Positions 33,381 through 42,937 of a stretch of 64,000 nt of DNA are shown here, piece by piece. The stretch spans positions 1 through 64,000 of the forward strand of contig CAZOBD010000004.1 of NCBI GenBank assembly GCA_964577665.1, read 5' to 3'. A program made the translations under genes and the position numbers. Each line of letters starts with the position of its first letter. The first letter of the stretch is position 1. The notes under the pieces were generated by a model. That model was given only the letters and a program-made list of their open reading frames with translations. It searched no databases and was not told the origin of the DNA. This stretch comes from CAYVTD01 sp964577665. Its GTDB lineage: Bacteria > Bacteroidota > Ignavibacteria > Kapaibacteriales > UBA2268.

Positions 33381-34565
33381 CTATCGGATAATAATAAAAC
33401 TTTCCCTGACAATAAATCTCTTACAGGAAACACATAAATAATATAATCCTGAGGGTAGATTCGTTATATCCAATTTAATATTATCCTGCTTGTAACCCGC
33501 ATCATGTTTTTTGATGTAAAGCGTTTCTCCTAAATGATTTATTATTTTAACAGAACAAGTTTTTTCAAAAAAAGCAGGCAATTTGAAACTTAATTCATCC
33601 TCAGCAGGATTTGGAAAAACAATCATTGCTGATTCGGCTGTTTGGTGTTTTAATCCCGAGCCGCTTTCCGTTACAGTAATATTCAAAGAAATTGTGTCAT
33701 TATCGTTATATTCGTCGGCATTCCCGTTAGGATCGCTTACCCAGAAAGAAATATTATATAATCCTTTTTCGGCAAAATTTATTTTTTCAGGTAAATCTAT
33801 TCTTAACCTGCCGAAAGTTTCAACCTCAAGACCGCTTATTACATGAGAATATATCTGCTGTTCATCATTAATCCGCCAACTGATATTGAATTGATTCAGC
33901 TTATCAATGCCAAAATTACTAATTTCTATCTGAGCGGTATAATCTCCCGGAGTCAGAAAAGCCGGCAGATTGACATCATCAAGGGAAATATCATTTTGAT
34001 GCAGCTCGACTATCTCAATATCATCCAGAAACAGCATCCATCCGTCCCTGCCCACTCCTCTAAATGCAAAATGTATTTCTTCGCCTGCATAAATACTAAG
34101 ATCTATCTTTGGATATTCGAAGTTACAAGGGGGGATACTTTCGTAAAGCATCTCGAAATCACATTCTATATCGGCGCCATTGTTTGAAACCAAAAATTGA
34201 TATTTTTCCCAATTATCTTCTTTATTGCTCGAATTTCCTGCCCGCCAGAGAATGTAATTATTTTGAGTAAGCTCTATCTTCGGAGATATCAGCCAGTCAT
34301 CAGCCTGCTTTTCAACTTCATATTTGGAAGAAGTAATCACAAAATTGTTATTTGGTTCGTGAGGAATCTCTCCGACAACCCATGCCTCTTCACTGCCCTT
34401 AAAATACTCAAGTACCGAATTATGCCCGTCGTTGTTTATTGTAAGATAAATTGGAGACAAGGTATCTGCCGACTCAAAATCTTCATTAAATATCAGTTTT
34501 TGTGCTTTAATGTCATGAAAGAAAAGTAAAAACAATACTGAAATGAAAATTAGTTTCATGTTCAT
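33381..34565 (-). CDS. Secreted adhesin-like protein with T9SS sorting domain
   Basis: I take the start at the ATG at 34565 (GCGGGAA upstream; 34559 also possible); an upstream ATG at 34613 would precede the signal peptide with 16 unlikely residues. The signal is MKLIFISVLFLLFFHDIKAQ. A jelly-roll domain of the cleaved-adhesin / choice-of-anchor-J type follows (NEDFESADTLSPIYLTI, DDWLISPKIELTQNN, HFAFRGVGRDGWMLFLDDIEI). A CARDB-like Ig module comes next (GDYTAQIEISNFGIDKLNQ), then a T9SS tail (VFPNPAEDELSFKLP to SFIIIR). It is probably surface-exposed and binds a substrate. About 394-395 residues. Confidence 0.85.
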   Translation of the reverse strand: MNMKLIFISVLFLLFFHDIKAQKLIFNEDFESADTLSPIYLTINNDGHNSVLEYFKGSEEAWVVGEIPHEPNNNFVITSSKYEVEKQADDWLISPKIELTQNNYILWRAGNSSNKEDNWEKYQFLVSNNGADIECDFEMLYESIPPCNFEYPKIDLSIYAGEEIHFAFRGVGRDGWMLFLDDIEIVELHQNDISLDDVNLPAFLTPGDYTAQIEISNFGIDKLNQFNISWRINDEQQIYSHVISGLEVETFGRLRIDLPEKINFAEKGLYNISFWVSDPNGNADEYNDNDTISLNITVTESGSGLKHQTAESAMIVFPNPAEDELSFKLPAFFEKTCSVKIINHLGETLYIKKHDAGYKQDNIKLDITNLPSGLYYLCVSCKRFIVRESFIIIR

Positions 34566-34706
34566 TTTCCCGCTGAATGTCAAAATATAAACGCTGCCCT
34601 TAACCAGATACACTCATATTCATTAATTGTTAGCGTAAATATTACAATATTCGGCATTTTAATAGAGCTTATGATATTAATATATCATCATTAAGCACAA
34701 CTTCTC

Positions 34707-35732
34707 TCAATAGCTCATAGCATCAAGTTTTACTTTGCCTCGGAAAATCCAGTAAATGCTTATGGTATATGCCAGAACGAAGGGCATACCTATTATTGCT
34801 ATGATCAGCATGATGTTAAGAGTTCTCTGCGAAGAGGCAGCATTGTAAACATTCAGACTATGCTCGGGATTTGGACTTGAAAGCACAATATTTGGGAACA
34901 TTCCTATTGCAAAAATTGCAAGCAGAAACAGTATGCTTGCACAAGAGCTTAAGAATGCCCTGAAATAGCGCTCATGATGTATTTCCCTCGGTATGTTGGC
35001 TATTGCAAGCATGTTCAGCAAAGCTATGAAAAATATAGCCGGGAAATCGCGGAAATGCTCTGTCATGTGAGGCACGTATAGGAGAGTTGCCATTGTAACT
35101 GCTACGTAACATATCACAAAAAATATTATTGTATTGTTTACCCAGCCTTTTACTGTCTGCTGTATATCGCCTTCGGTTTTCATAACAAGGTATATTGCGC
35201 CGTGCATCATAAAAAGAGCAACAGTTGTTATGCCCACCAGAAGTGAATAGGGATTGATAAGGTCCCACAAGCCTATGTAAGCTTCTAAGTCGGCGCTGAT
35301 GGGTATTCCTAAAATTATATTTCCTAAAGCTACACCCATAAGCAAAGCTATTACAATGCTTGAAACGCTGAAAGCTATATCCCAGGCATTGCGCCATTTC
35401 TGAGAGTCTCTCTTGCTGCGGAATTCAATCGAAACTGCCCGGAAAATCAGTACGAACAAAAGTAATATAAAAGCTGTGTAAAACCCCGAAAAGACTGTGG
35501 CATAAACGTGTGGAAATGCCGCAAAAAGCGCTCCGCCGCCCGTTACAAGCCAAACTTCATTTCCGTCCCAAACAGGACCTATCGAGTTTAAAAAAATACG
35601 TCTGTTTTTATCGCCTTTTATCAGAAGGTGCAGGGATCCTACGCCCAAATCAAAACCGTCTAAGATGGCATAACCCGTTAGAAGCACCCCTACTAATATA
35701 AACCAGGTAATATTTAAATCTATTCCAAACAT
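34707..35732 (-). CDS. cydB: Cytochrome bd ubiquinol oxidase subunit II
   Basis: A 341-residue membrane protein of subunit II type: GYAILDGFDLGVGSLHL near 20-36 and GPVWDGNEVWLVTGGGALFAAFP near 52-74 are family landmarks, followed by seven or eight further membrane helices. It forms the heterodimer with CydA that reduces oxygen using quinol. It starts 12 bp after cydA. No small cydX frame follows in the 93 bp to the next gene. Confidence 0.96.
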   Translation of the reverse strand: MFGIDLNITWFILVGVLLTGYAILDGFDLGVGSLHLLIKGDKNRRIFLNSIGPVWDGNEVWLVTGGGALFAAFPHVYATVFSGFYTAFILLLFVLIFRAVSIEFRSKRDSQKWRNAWDIAFSVSSIVIALLMGVALGNIILGIPISADLEAYIGLWDLINPYSLLVGITTVALFMMHGAIYLVMKTEGDIQQTVKGWVNNTIIFFVICYVAVTMATLLYVPHMTEHFRDFPAIFFIALLNMLAIANIPREIHHERYFRAFLSSCASILFLLAIFAIGMFPNIVLSSPNPEHSLNVYNAASSQRTLNIMLIIAIIGMPFVLAYTISIYWIFRGKVKLDAMSY

Positions 35733-35744
35733 GGCTCCTCCCTT

Positions 35745-37121
35745 TTATTGATTTCCCAAAATGGTTTTTTGACTGGTATATTCCGATTGTATTTCTTCAA
35801 CTGCGTCAGGTCCGTGCTTGATTTTCCTATCGAGCAAAAATAAAAACAGAAAAAGAAGCAGCAGGTATATCAGTGTAAAAAGTATCAGGGAGAATAGAAC
35901 TTCTCCATAAGTAACGGATTTTGAAACAGCGTCGCTCGTTCTAAGCAAGCCGTAAACTATCCAGGGCTGCCTGCCTATTTCCGCAGAAGCCCAGCCGAGC
36001 TGGTTTGCGGCATGAGGAAGCAGTATAGAAAAAATAAGAATTACCCAGTACCATTTAGCCTTGAAAAGTTTTCCCGTAATCCAGAGCAGAATACCCAGAA
36101 AAGCTATTGCAATGATTGCCATCCCGATTGCCACCATTATGTGATAAGTTTGAAAAACTACGTTTACAGGCGGCCTTTCGTCTTCGGGAAAAGCATTCAA
36201 TCCCGTTATTGGAGCTTCCCAGTCCCAGTGGGTTAAAAAGCTCAGCATCCCGGGGATTTTTAGACCTCCTATTACTTCCTGCTTTTCTTCATCTACCCAT
36301 CCCCATAAATACATGTCTCCTACTCCGCTTGAGTCATAGTGCGCTTCAAAAGCGGCAAGTTTTGCAGGCTGTGTTTCGGCTACCTGCACTGCGCCTGCAT
36401 GGCCTGTTGTAAGCTGCGACAGCGAAGCAAAAGCAACAATTATCAAAGCAATCTTCAATGACTGTTTTGCAAAATCGAGGTGTTTGTTTTTCAAAAGATA
36501 GTAGGCGCTTACGCTGAGAACCAGAAAGCCTCCTGCAAGCCAGCAGCCTGAAAGAGTGTGCGTAAGTCTCTCCATAGTGGAAGGATTAAAAACAACTTCC
36601 CAGAAATCCAGTATTTCTGCCCTTTGCATCAAGCCTTCGCCAACAATGTGATGACCGGCGGGGGTCTGCTGCCAAGAGTTTGCAACAATTATCCACACTG
36701 CGCTGAGATGCGCTCCGAAAGTAACCATAATAGTCGCGAAAAAGTGCATTCCGGGCTTTACTTTATCCCAGCCGAAAACCAGAATGGCAAGAAATCCGGA
36801 CTCAAGGAAAAAGGCGAATATTCCTTCTGCGGCAAGCGCGCTGCCGAAAACGTCACCCACATAGCGGGAATATACCGACCAGTTCGTGCCGAACTCAAAT
36901 TCCATCACTATGCCTGATGCCACTCCTACGGCAAAAGTGAGTGCAAAGACCTTTACCCAGAATTTGGTCATTGTTTCGTAGAGTTTATTTTTAGTTACCA
37001 TATACATGCCTTCCATTATTACCATTATTATGCCGAGCCCGATGCTCATTGGCGGGTAAATGTAATGAAAGCCTATGGTTACGGCAAATTGTATTCGGGC
37101 GAGCATTTCTGCATCTAACAT
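35745..37121 (-). CDS. cydA: Cytochrome bd ubiquinol oxidase subunit I
   Basis: The 458-residue protein carries the CydA haem-ligand segments: GFHYIYPPMSIGLGI (axial His near 18), ERLTHTLSGCWLAGG (haem d/b595 region) and a GWQQTP-like SWQQTPAGHHIVG loop. FQTYHIMVAIGM follows later. The Q-loop is of the short kind. This oxidase has high oxygen affinity and is used under microaerobic or stress conditions. GAGGAG lies 7 bp before the ATG and a good Bacteroidota-type promoter is 70 bp upstream. cydA-cydB form an operon. Confidence 0.97.
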   Translation of the reverse strand: MLDAEMLARIQFAVTIGFHYIYPPMSIGLGIIMVIMEGMYMVTKNKLYETMTKFWVKVFALTFAVGVASGIVMEFEFGTNWSVYSRYVGDVFGSALAAEGIFAFFLESGFLAILVFGWDKVKPGMHFFATIMVTFGAHLSAVWIIVANSWQQTPAGHHIVGEGLMQRAEILDFWEVVFNPSTMERLTHTLSGCWLAGGFLVLSVSAYYLLKNKHLDFAKQSLKIALIIVAFASLSQLTTGHAGAVQVAETQPAKLAAFEAHYDSSGVGDMYLWGWVDEEKQEVIGGLKIPGMLSFLTHWDWEAPITGLNAFPEDERPPVNVVFQTYHIMVAIGMAIIAIAFLGILLWITGKLFKAKWYWVILIFSILLPHAANQLGWASAEIGRQPWIVYGLLRTSDAVSKSVTYGEVLFSLILFTLIYLLLLFLFLFLLDRKIKHGPDAVEEIQSEYTSQKTILGNQ

Positions 37122-37190
37122 AACCTGCTCCTCTTTTAGATGTGAATGATAACGATGTTTTCACGAAACAGCGTTTTCCATTATTTTGAA

Positions 37191-37222
37191 CAAAAATAGC
37201 TTTTTTCAGCACAATATGCAAA
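37191..37222 (-). promoter_or_regulatory. Promoter of cydAB (TTTG-N20-TATTTTTG)
   Basis: On the minus strand a -33 TTTG (37219-37222) and a -7 TATTTTTG (37191-37198) are spaced by 20 bp, close to the Bacteroidota consensus. The -7 element ends 70 bp before the cydA ATG. The leader contains GTGAA-(13)-TTCAC, which might be a regulator site. Confidence 0.65.
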
Positions 37223-37826
37223 TTTTTTTAGGGAGAGAGTTCAATGGGTGAACACGAAGGTTCGCCACTACATGCCAAACAGAACAACGTAGGGGCAGAC
37301 CTGCGTGTCTGCCCTGAAAAAGAACACGCAGTTCTATGGGCGAACACGCAGGTTCGCTACATTAAAGATGTCCAACATCTTTTTCCTCCATACTGTGCAT
37401 CCCCTCCCCAAGAGGGGATTAAAGGGTGTGTTCCTTATACGTGAGATTCTGAAACAAGTTCAGAATGACATCCATGATTTCTTTTTGCATCTCATTCACA
37501 AACTCCGATTTGGGAATGTACTTTTCTTTCAAAACTCTGGGTTTTTAGATGGACTCCACTTTAAAAGTGGAGTCCATCTACGAATAATCATCCCTTTGAG
37601 TGATTTTCCCGAATCATGGATGTTTTGTCTGAATTTTAAGTCTAAATGCCGAAGCTGCAGCAAAATTTCTGAGATTACTTTCTTTTATCAAAGACGGATA
37701 TACATTTCTTAAGGAAAAATCCGTTGCTACTGCTTTACAAACTTTTCACAAATAAAAAATAAACAATTATTCTGCAAAATTCGTAAAAAAATAGTGAAAA
37801 ACAGCCTGCCGAAAAGAAACAAATCG
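37223..37826. repeat. Repeat island II
   Basis: No gene. Repeat E full copy 37243-37319 and half copy 37335-37362, a short GATGTCC hairpin at 37366-37384, a G/C-rich CCCCTCCCCAAGAGGGG unit near 37400, a GAGATTCTGAAACAAG/CAGAATGACA unit (37441-37470), repeat B (37487-37540), repeat C copy 2 (37548-37588) and repeat A copy 5 (37586-37630). From 37631 to 37826 the sequence is AT-rich with no evident feature. Confidence 0.8.
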
Positions 37827-40800
37827 TTAATAGCCTGCTATTATAAGTTTTTTACTTAAACTGCCGCTTTTTGTTTTCAGAACTGCTATGTAAACTCCGT
37901 CGGACAAATGGGATAAATCTGTCTGAAAAGTATTGAATCCGGCTTTGGAGTAATGATTTTCCAATAAAGTTGAAACTTTATTACCAATAGTATTAAACAA
38001 CTCTAAAGTTATTTCGCCCGGAGAGGGCAGATAATACTGCATAGAAACTATGTTTTCTGCCGGATTGGGATACATCTCAAATTTAATATTACTGTCGAAA
38101 AATTGGTTTATTCCTGAAACCTCTCCGTCCAGCACTGCAAGGTAACTTCCGAGTCCGTTCATAATAGTGCTTACGTAGTTTCCCGCAGTATCTACCCTGC
38201 CGCCTAAATTTTCCCATGCTCTTTTACCGGTATTCCACATAAAAACACATATATTTTCTTCATTTTTATCATCAGGTATGATATCGTCATATTTAATCTT
38301 GATGATATTTTTTCCGGTTAAACCGTTCATAGAAAGCGGGAATGCAGAAATGGAATATAAAGGGCTGACTTTCAGAAAACCATCGTTGAAACCTTCGGGA
38401 ATTGTCGAAAATTGGGATGATGCAATACCGAATTTGTCAATCACTTTATTTTCACTGCTTATGTAAAGAGTGCATAAACCGCTGTTTTCAAATATTTTCT
38501 GCTGCTTCGGATAAAATCCGTAATCAAACGGAACTTTAAACTCGTTCTCCTCGTTGTCTTTTGCGCTGATGAACATTTTTCCTTCATCCATATAATTTTT
38601 ATTCACCTCGGCGGTATAATAGTTTTCCTTTTGGGCAGCCATTTTTATGTCAAAGGAAGATTTTTCCAAGACAGAAGTAAGAGTTCCGCCGCCGGGGTAC
38701 ATATTCTCCATATAAAAATCAATGATCAGGGAGCCGTCTGCCTGAATATCCCACTGGGGCACTATTCCGAATTCCCCGGCAACTTTTTTCAATGTCTGTT
38801 TCTTCTCTAAAATTTGATTATCTTTTTTCATTTTACTTACAGCATCAATGTAAAGGGTTGAAAATTCATCTTCACCCGTCCATGGGTTCTGGTATAAAAC
38901 CCATATTACATCGCCGATGGCAGCGCCGACCACTTTTATTTTGCCGTCTTCTCTTGTTTTACCCTGATCCTTGAAAAGAGCTTCGCTGTCGCTAATCATT
39001 TTTACATGAGAGACCATTGCTCTGTGTGCGAGAGAGCCTGATTCACTATAAATTGTAAGGTCTAAATCACCCGTTTCAACATCATCAATAAAATCGTGAA
39101 TTTCAAAATCGAGAAGATGGTCAACTTCAAAACCGTATCCTCTTGATGATCTTCCGTCTCCGGGTCCCCTTTCGGGAGCACTTCTGCCGTCTTCTTCGGG
39201 AGTTCTTATGGGGCAGGGTATCCCCTCGTAAGTTCCTTCCCGCTCCTGATTCCACTGCGACCAGCAGTCCATTCCGTTTACCGACCATTGCTCGGTTATT
39301 TTATATGAGTTATCGGGATAGCGGTCGGGGGTGGACATTTCGCTGCTCCAATTGTCGCAATAGCTTCTGTCGCAGTCCATAAAGCCGAAATTGTAATGCC
39401 TGAACACTGAATTCCCCTCATCATCTTCATATTCGTCTTTGAATCCCATCATGTAATGTCCCAGCTCATGCCCTATCATTCTGGGATTTTCCGGAGCATC
39501 TCGGAGGTACCAGTCATCTTCAGATAAAATGTAAATGGTATTTGCTTTGCTGTCAAAAAATCTTCTCGGAAGATGAACATGACCTTCATCAGGATCAAAA
39601 ATACCGTTTACCCGGGCGCAGGGCCATTGTGTGTTGTTTGCATAAAATCTAATGTCACAGTCGTCCCAGTGCTGTTTATTATCGTAAACGACCACTTTGT
39701 TGAAAAAAAGATGTCCGTCGGTTACATCAAAAAGATAGTTCGATGCATCTTTGAACCAGTCCTCTATAGCCTCAAGCACTTCCCTTTTGGCATCCCACTC
39801 GACGGATACAATCAAATTATACTCGTAAGTTCCTGAAATCATATAAATATCCTGAGGTCTGTCTTCATAGTAAATATGATAGAAGGGAATAGATTTGCGA
39901 AAATCAAGATTATTCAAAGAAACTTTGTACATAACATTGTCAACGGCTGAATGTCCCGGTTTGGCAGCGGGTTCCTCATGCAGGTACTCATCCAGATATA
40001 TCCTCAGAAAATGCCCCCGTTCAATATCACTTTTCCTGAGAGCAAAAGCACCCTCGCTGCTTGTATAATATTCGCCAAGATATTCCTGAGGAAATCCATA
40101 ATGAATATGTTTCCAAACTCTGAAAGGTCTGCCGGGTATCCTGATGCTGTCTATATCATGGATACGTATTGACCAGAACATATCGGAAAAAGGGGCAGCC
40201 GCAGCCAATAGACCCGACTGCGTAGAAATCAATATTCTTTCTATATCAATAAACATATCGCTGATGTCTGCATTAATGCCTGAGTTGTCGGCATCTATCC
40301 AGCTTGCGCCATACTTAGAATGAGACACTTTGTCTTTCCCGAAAGCATACAATCCTTTATCTTTCTTAAATGTTATCTTCTTCAGTCCTGCGTCTTTATT
40401 GCCCGTAAGAGAAATTTTACCGTCCTTAATTTTGTAAACACCCTTGTCTGAAGCCGCAAACAAAGCATCATCAGATTCTGTTATGTCTTTAAAGACGGCA
40501 TCTTCTTCGGTAAATTCTTCATACCAGCTCTTCCCGCCGGATTCACCCTGATATAATCCTTTTTTTCCGACGGGTACTGCCCAGATTATATCTTTCTTAT
40601 CAACGAAAATCTTTTCAAAATTGTTAGACCAAGTATTTATTTCCTGCCATTTTGCTCCATTGTCCATACTGTAGAAAAGTTTGTTCATTTTGGCATCTTC
40701 AAGCAAAGCATAAATGTATCCTTTTGAATCTTTATCCAATGAGATATATTTGTGATAATCCTTCCTGATGTTTTTCCAAACCATATCCTTTTCATCGTAT

Positions 40801-42131
40801 TTGTATAATCCCCGGTTCGTGCCGGCAAAAAATCCCGGATTGTCGTAAGATTTGAAAAACTGGACTGATATATCGCTCTTTATCTCTTCGCCGAATGTTT
40901 TTGGAAGCGAGCTCTGCCATGAAATTCCGCCGTCTTCAGACTTGAAAATGCCGTCCATGTTTTTAAAGCCGGCATAAATAATGTCTTTATAAACAGCGAC
41001 GGCGCTCAGGTTGTCATTTGCAATACAGCGGTTAATAATGCTCCACCCTGCACCTTTACTGTCAGAAAAGATAATGCCTCTTTTTTCTTCGGGGCAGGCT
41101 GCTATGCTATTATCATCATCCGCTGAAAAATTATTTTCGTTCAATTCAAAATCCGCGGTTTTCTTCCATGATTTCCCAAAATCATCACTGTATTGAGTCT
41201 CTCCCCCTTTACTCATAAAAATATCGTTGTTTCCAAGCATAAAGGCATAATTAATTTCTTCCTGTCCTCCATAAACTATCCTTCTGTCAGCTCCGCCGTT
41301 TAAGGAAAGTATTAACATTCTGCCGTTAGACCCCTTTTGCAGATAAAACAGATTTCCGAAGCGGTAAAAGATTTTTTCAAAAATATCTCCGCCCTGAGTT
41401 TGATAGACAATTTCCCAGTTTTGTTTCTGCGGATTGTACTTCACGTGTTTAGATGAAATTTTTTCAGTGAGCTTGTATTCCGAAAAGATGAGATGAGCAG
41501 CTTTTTTTTCATCAAGGTAGAAAAAATCGGCTTTTTGAAGTTTTTCAGCTTCCCACAGTTTATTCCATTTTTTTCCTTCGTTTCCGGAATGAGCAAGTTC
41601 ATTAACGGCACATACGAATAAATCCGAACCCGAAACTTCCATTCCAAGTATTTCCAGACGGTTGAAATATATCTCCGTCCAGCTTTTGCCTGAGTCTTCA
41701 GTTTTATAAACATACCAGCCCCTAATATTGGGGTTAATATTATTATCAAAAACGATGATATAAAAAACACTGCTGTTTTGAAAAATCAGGTCTTTAACAT
41801 CATCACCATAAATCTGAGTCCATTTTTGCCCGTTTTCCGATGAAAGATACGGTATGATTTTTCCATCTTTATTTTTTATACCACACACAACCGTTTCGTC
41901 CTTACCCCAGAATTTCATCACCGCTCCGGGCAGACCTCCAAGTAAAATATCCCAATGAGGTTTCCCCTCGGCTTTTTTGCAAATCTCGCCTTTTGCTGTG
42001 CCTGCAAATAAACCTTTATGAAATTGAACTGACGTAAAATTTCCTTTTACGCCCGGCTTTTGCCAAGTGTCCTCAGCCTGTGAAAATGAAAAGATAATCA
42101 AAAAGAGAGTAAAAGAAGTAAAGATTTTCAT
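37827..42131 (-). CDS. Large secreted propeller-metalloprotease with T9SS sorting domain
   Basis: The 1434-residue protein has a signal peptide (1-19), then about 650 residues of BNR/YVTN-like propeller repeats (KTEDSGKSWTEIY, YSDDFGKSWKKTAD, KSEDGGISWQSSLP). A middle region contains a zinc-protease motif HELGHYMMGFKDEYED with His888, Glu889 and His892. Its DEY end resembles M64-type peptidases (HExGHxxxGLxDEY). A beta-rich part follows, and a T9SS tail ends the protein (FEMYPNPAENIVSMQYYLP to LIIAGY). It should be exported through the T9SS and act outside the cell as protease or adhesin-protease. The third zinc ligand is not identified. The start has GGGGAG about 8 bp upstream. Confidence 0.87.
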   Translation of the reverse strand: MKIFTSFTLFLIIFSFSQAEDTWQKPGVKGNFTSVQFHKGLFAGTAKGEICKKAEGKPHWDILLGGLPGAVMKFWGKDETVVCGIKNKDGKIIPYLSSENGQKWTQIYGDDVKDLIFQNSSVFYIIVFDNNINPNIRGWYVYKTEDSGKSWTEIYFNRLEILGMEVSGSDLFVCAVNELAHSGNEGKKWNKLWEAEKLQKADFFYLDEKKAAHLIFSEYKLTEKISSKHVKYNPQKQNWEIVYQTQGGDIFEKIFYRFGNLFYLQKGSNGRMLILSLNGGADRRIVYGGQEEINYAFMLGNNDIFMSKGGETQYSDDFGKSWKKTADFELNENNFSADDDNSIAACPEEKRGIIFSDSKGAGWSIINRCIANDNLSAVAVYKDIIYAGFKNMDGIFKSEDGGISWQSSLPKTFGEEIKSDISVQFFKSYDNPGFFAGTNRGLYKYDEKDMVWKNIRKDYHKYISLDKDSKGYIYALLEDAKMNKLFYSMDNGAKWQEINTWSNNFEKIFVDKKDIIWAVPVGKKGLYQGESGGKSWYEEFTEEDAVFKDITESDDALFAASDKGVYKIKDGKISLTGNKDAGLKKITFKKDKGLYAFGKDKVSHSKYGASWIDADNSGINADISDMFIDIERILISTQSGLLAAAAPFSDMFWSIRIHDIDSIRIPGRPFRVWKHIHYGFPQEYLGEYYTSSEGAFALRKSDIERGHFLRIYLDEYLHEEPAAKPGHSAVDNVMYKVSLNNLDFRKSIPFYHIYYEDRPQDIYMISGTYEYNLIVSVEWDAKREVLEAIEDWFKDASNYLFDVTDGHLFFNKVVVYDNKQHWDDCDIRFYANNTQWPCARVNGIFDPDEGHVHLPRRFFDSKANTIYILSEDDWYLRDAPENPRMIGHELGHYMMGFKDEYEDDEGNSVFRHYNFGFMDCDRSYCDNWSSEMSTPDRYPDNSYKITEQWSVNGMDCWSQWNQEREGTYEGIPCPIRTPEEDGRSAPERGPGDGRSSRGYGFEVDHLLDFEIHDFIDDVETGDLDLTIYSESGSLAHRAMVSHVKMISDSEALFKDQGKTREDGKIKVVGAAIGDVIWVLYQNPWTGEDEFSTLYIDAVSKMKKDNQILEKKQTLKKVAGEFGIVPQWDIQADGSLIIDFYMENMYPGGGTLTSVLEKSSFDIKMAAQKENYYTAEVNKNYMDEGKMFISAKDNEENEFKVPFDYGFYPKQQKIFENSGLCTLYISSENKVIDKFGIASSQFSTIPEGFNDGFLKVSPLYSISAFPLSMNGLTGKNIIKIKYDDIIPDDKNEENICVFMWNTGKRAWENLGGRVDTAGNYVSTIMNGLGSYLAVLDGEVSGINQFFDSNIKFEMYPNPAENIVSMQYYLPSPGEITLELFNTIGNKVSTLLENHYSKAGFNTFQTDLSHLSDGVYIAVLKTKSGSLSKKLIIAGY

Positions 42132-42392
42132 GGCAGTCTCCCCGTTGTATATAAAAGGAACAATTAAAATGCAGCTTATTTCTCTTGGTCAGTCTTTTTT
42201 TTCAAGAAGTTTGCAATTGTGATTTTCTTATTTCAAAAATTTTTATTATTCAAAATTTGAGTTTTATAATTTGCAAAAGAAATCTAAGATTTACAAAATT
42301 ATTTTCAGATGAATCAAATATTTCACTCACCTTTACAAGTAAACAAGATATAAATGAGACTTGTGAAAAATCAATATTTTTTCTAAGATTTG

Positions 42393-42416
42393 AGATTCCT
42401 TTAAAGACAGGAATCT
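42393..42416. repeat. Perfect 8 bp hairpin in the 42.1-42.9 kb gap
   Basis: AGATTCCT and AGGAATCT with an 8 nt loop. AGATTCC recurs twice within the next 50 bp, giving a direct/inverted set that could bind a regulator. There is no T tract. Confidence 0.4.
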
Positions 42417-42874
42417 AAATAATGTTTGATAAAATCTACTTGAGATTCCGCAATAAGATTCCTCTGATGAATACAGCAGCTTCTTTTGTCTCTCCGGCAA
42501 GCTGCCGGCTATTCCGAACATTTTTACCAGCAGATGACTCTTGTTTGGTCTGTACATTTTTTACTGATTTTTTTGCGTAACAGTTTAACCCTTGGAATAT
42601 TTCTGATTTACGAAAATGTTATTCTTTTTTATAATTATCCAATATTTTATATTACCTTTTAAAGTGAACTCATTATTAAAATAAAATAACGAGTCATGCT
42701 GTGTTGAATTAAAGCCAATAAATTAAAAAAATTCGCAGAATTGTGAAAATTGCATAAATTACTGAATAATGTTCAAATTAGGCTTTAGAATGTAAATTTT
42801 TTCGATAGTTATATTGAGATTATTTTTCTTTTTTCATTTTTTTTCTTAATTTAATTAAGGATTCAATACTAAAA

Positions 42875-42882
42875 TATATTTG
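42875..42882 (+). promoter_or_regulatory. Bacteroidota-type -7 element
   Basis: TATATTTG 55 bp before the ATG of the GH31 gene. No TTTG at the -33 distance. Confidence 0.4.
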
Positions 42883-42937
42883 GAGGCAGAATAAGCATAA
42901 ATACCGAATTTTTCTAATGACTTTTTAAGGAATAATT

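Larger units (their letters stand above)
42132..42937. other. 800 bp AT-rich intergenic region
   Basis: No coding region I would support. It has a perfect hairpin AGATTCCT-(8)-AGGAATCT (42393-42416), further AGATTCC copies at 42443 and 42456, and the -7 element at 42875. Small frames present look like chance. Confidence 0.5.

Noticed and set aside
42333..42557. 74-codon minus-strand frame in the 42.1-42.9 kb gap
   Set aside because: It has no signal, family resemblance or ribosome-binding site, and the region is AT-rich with a hairpin. A chance frame is more likely.
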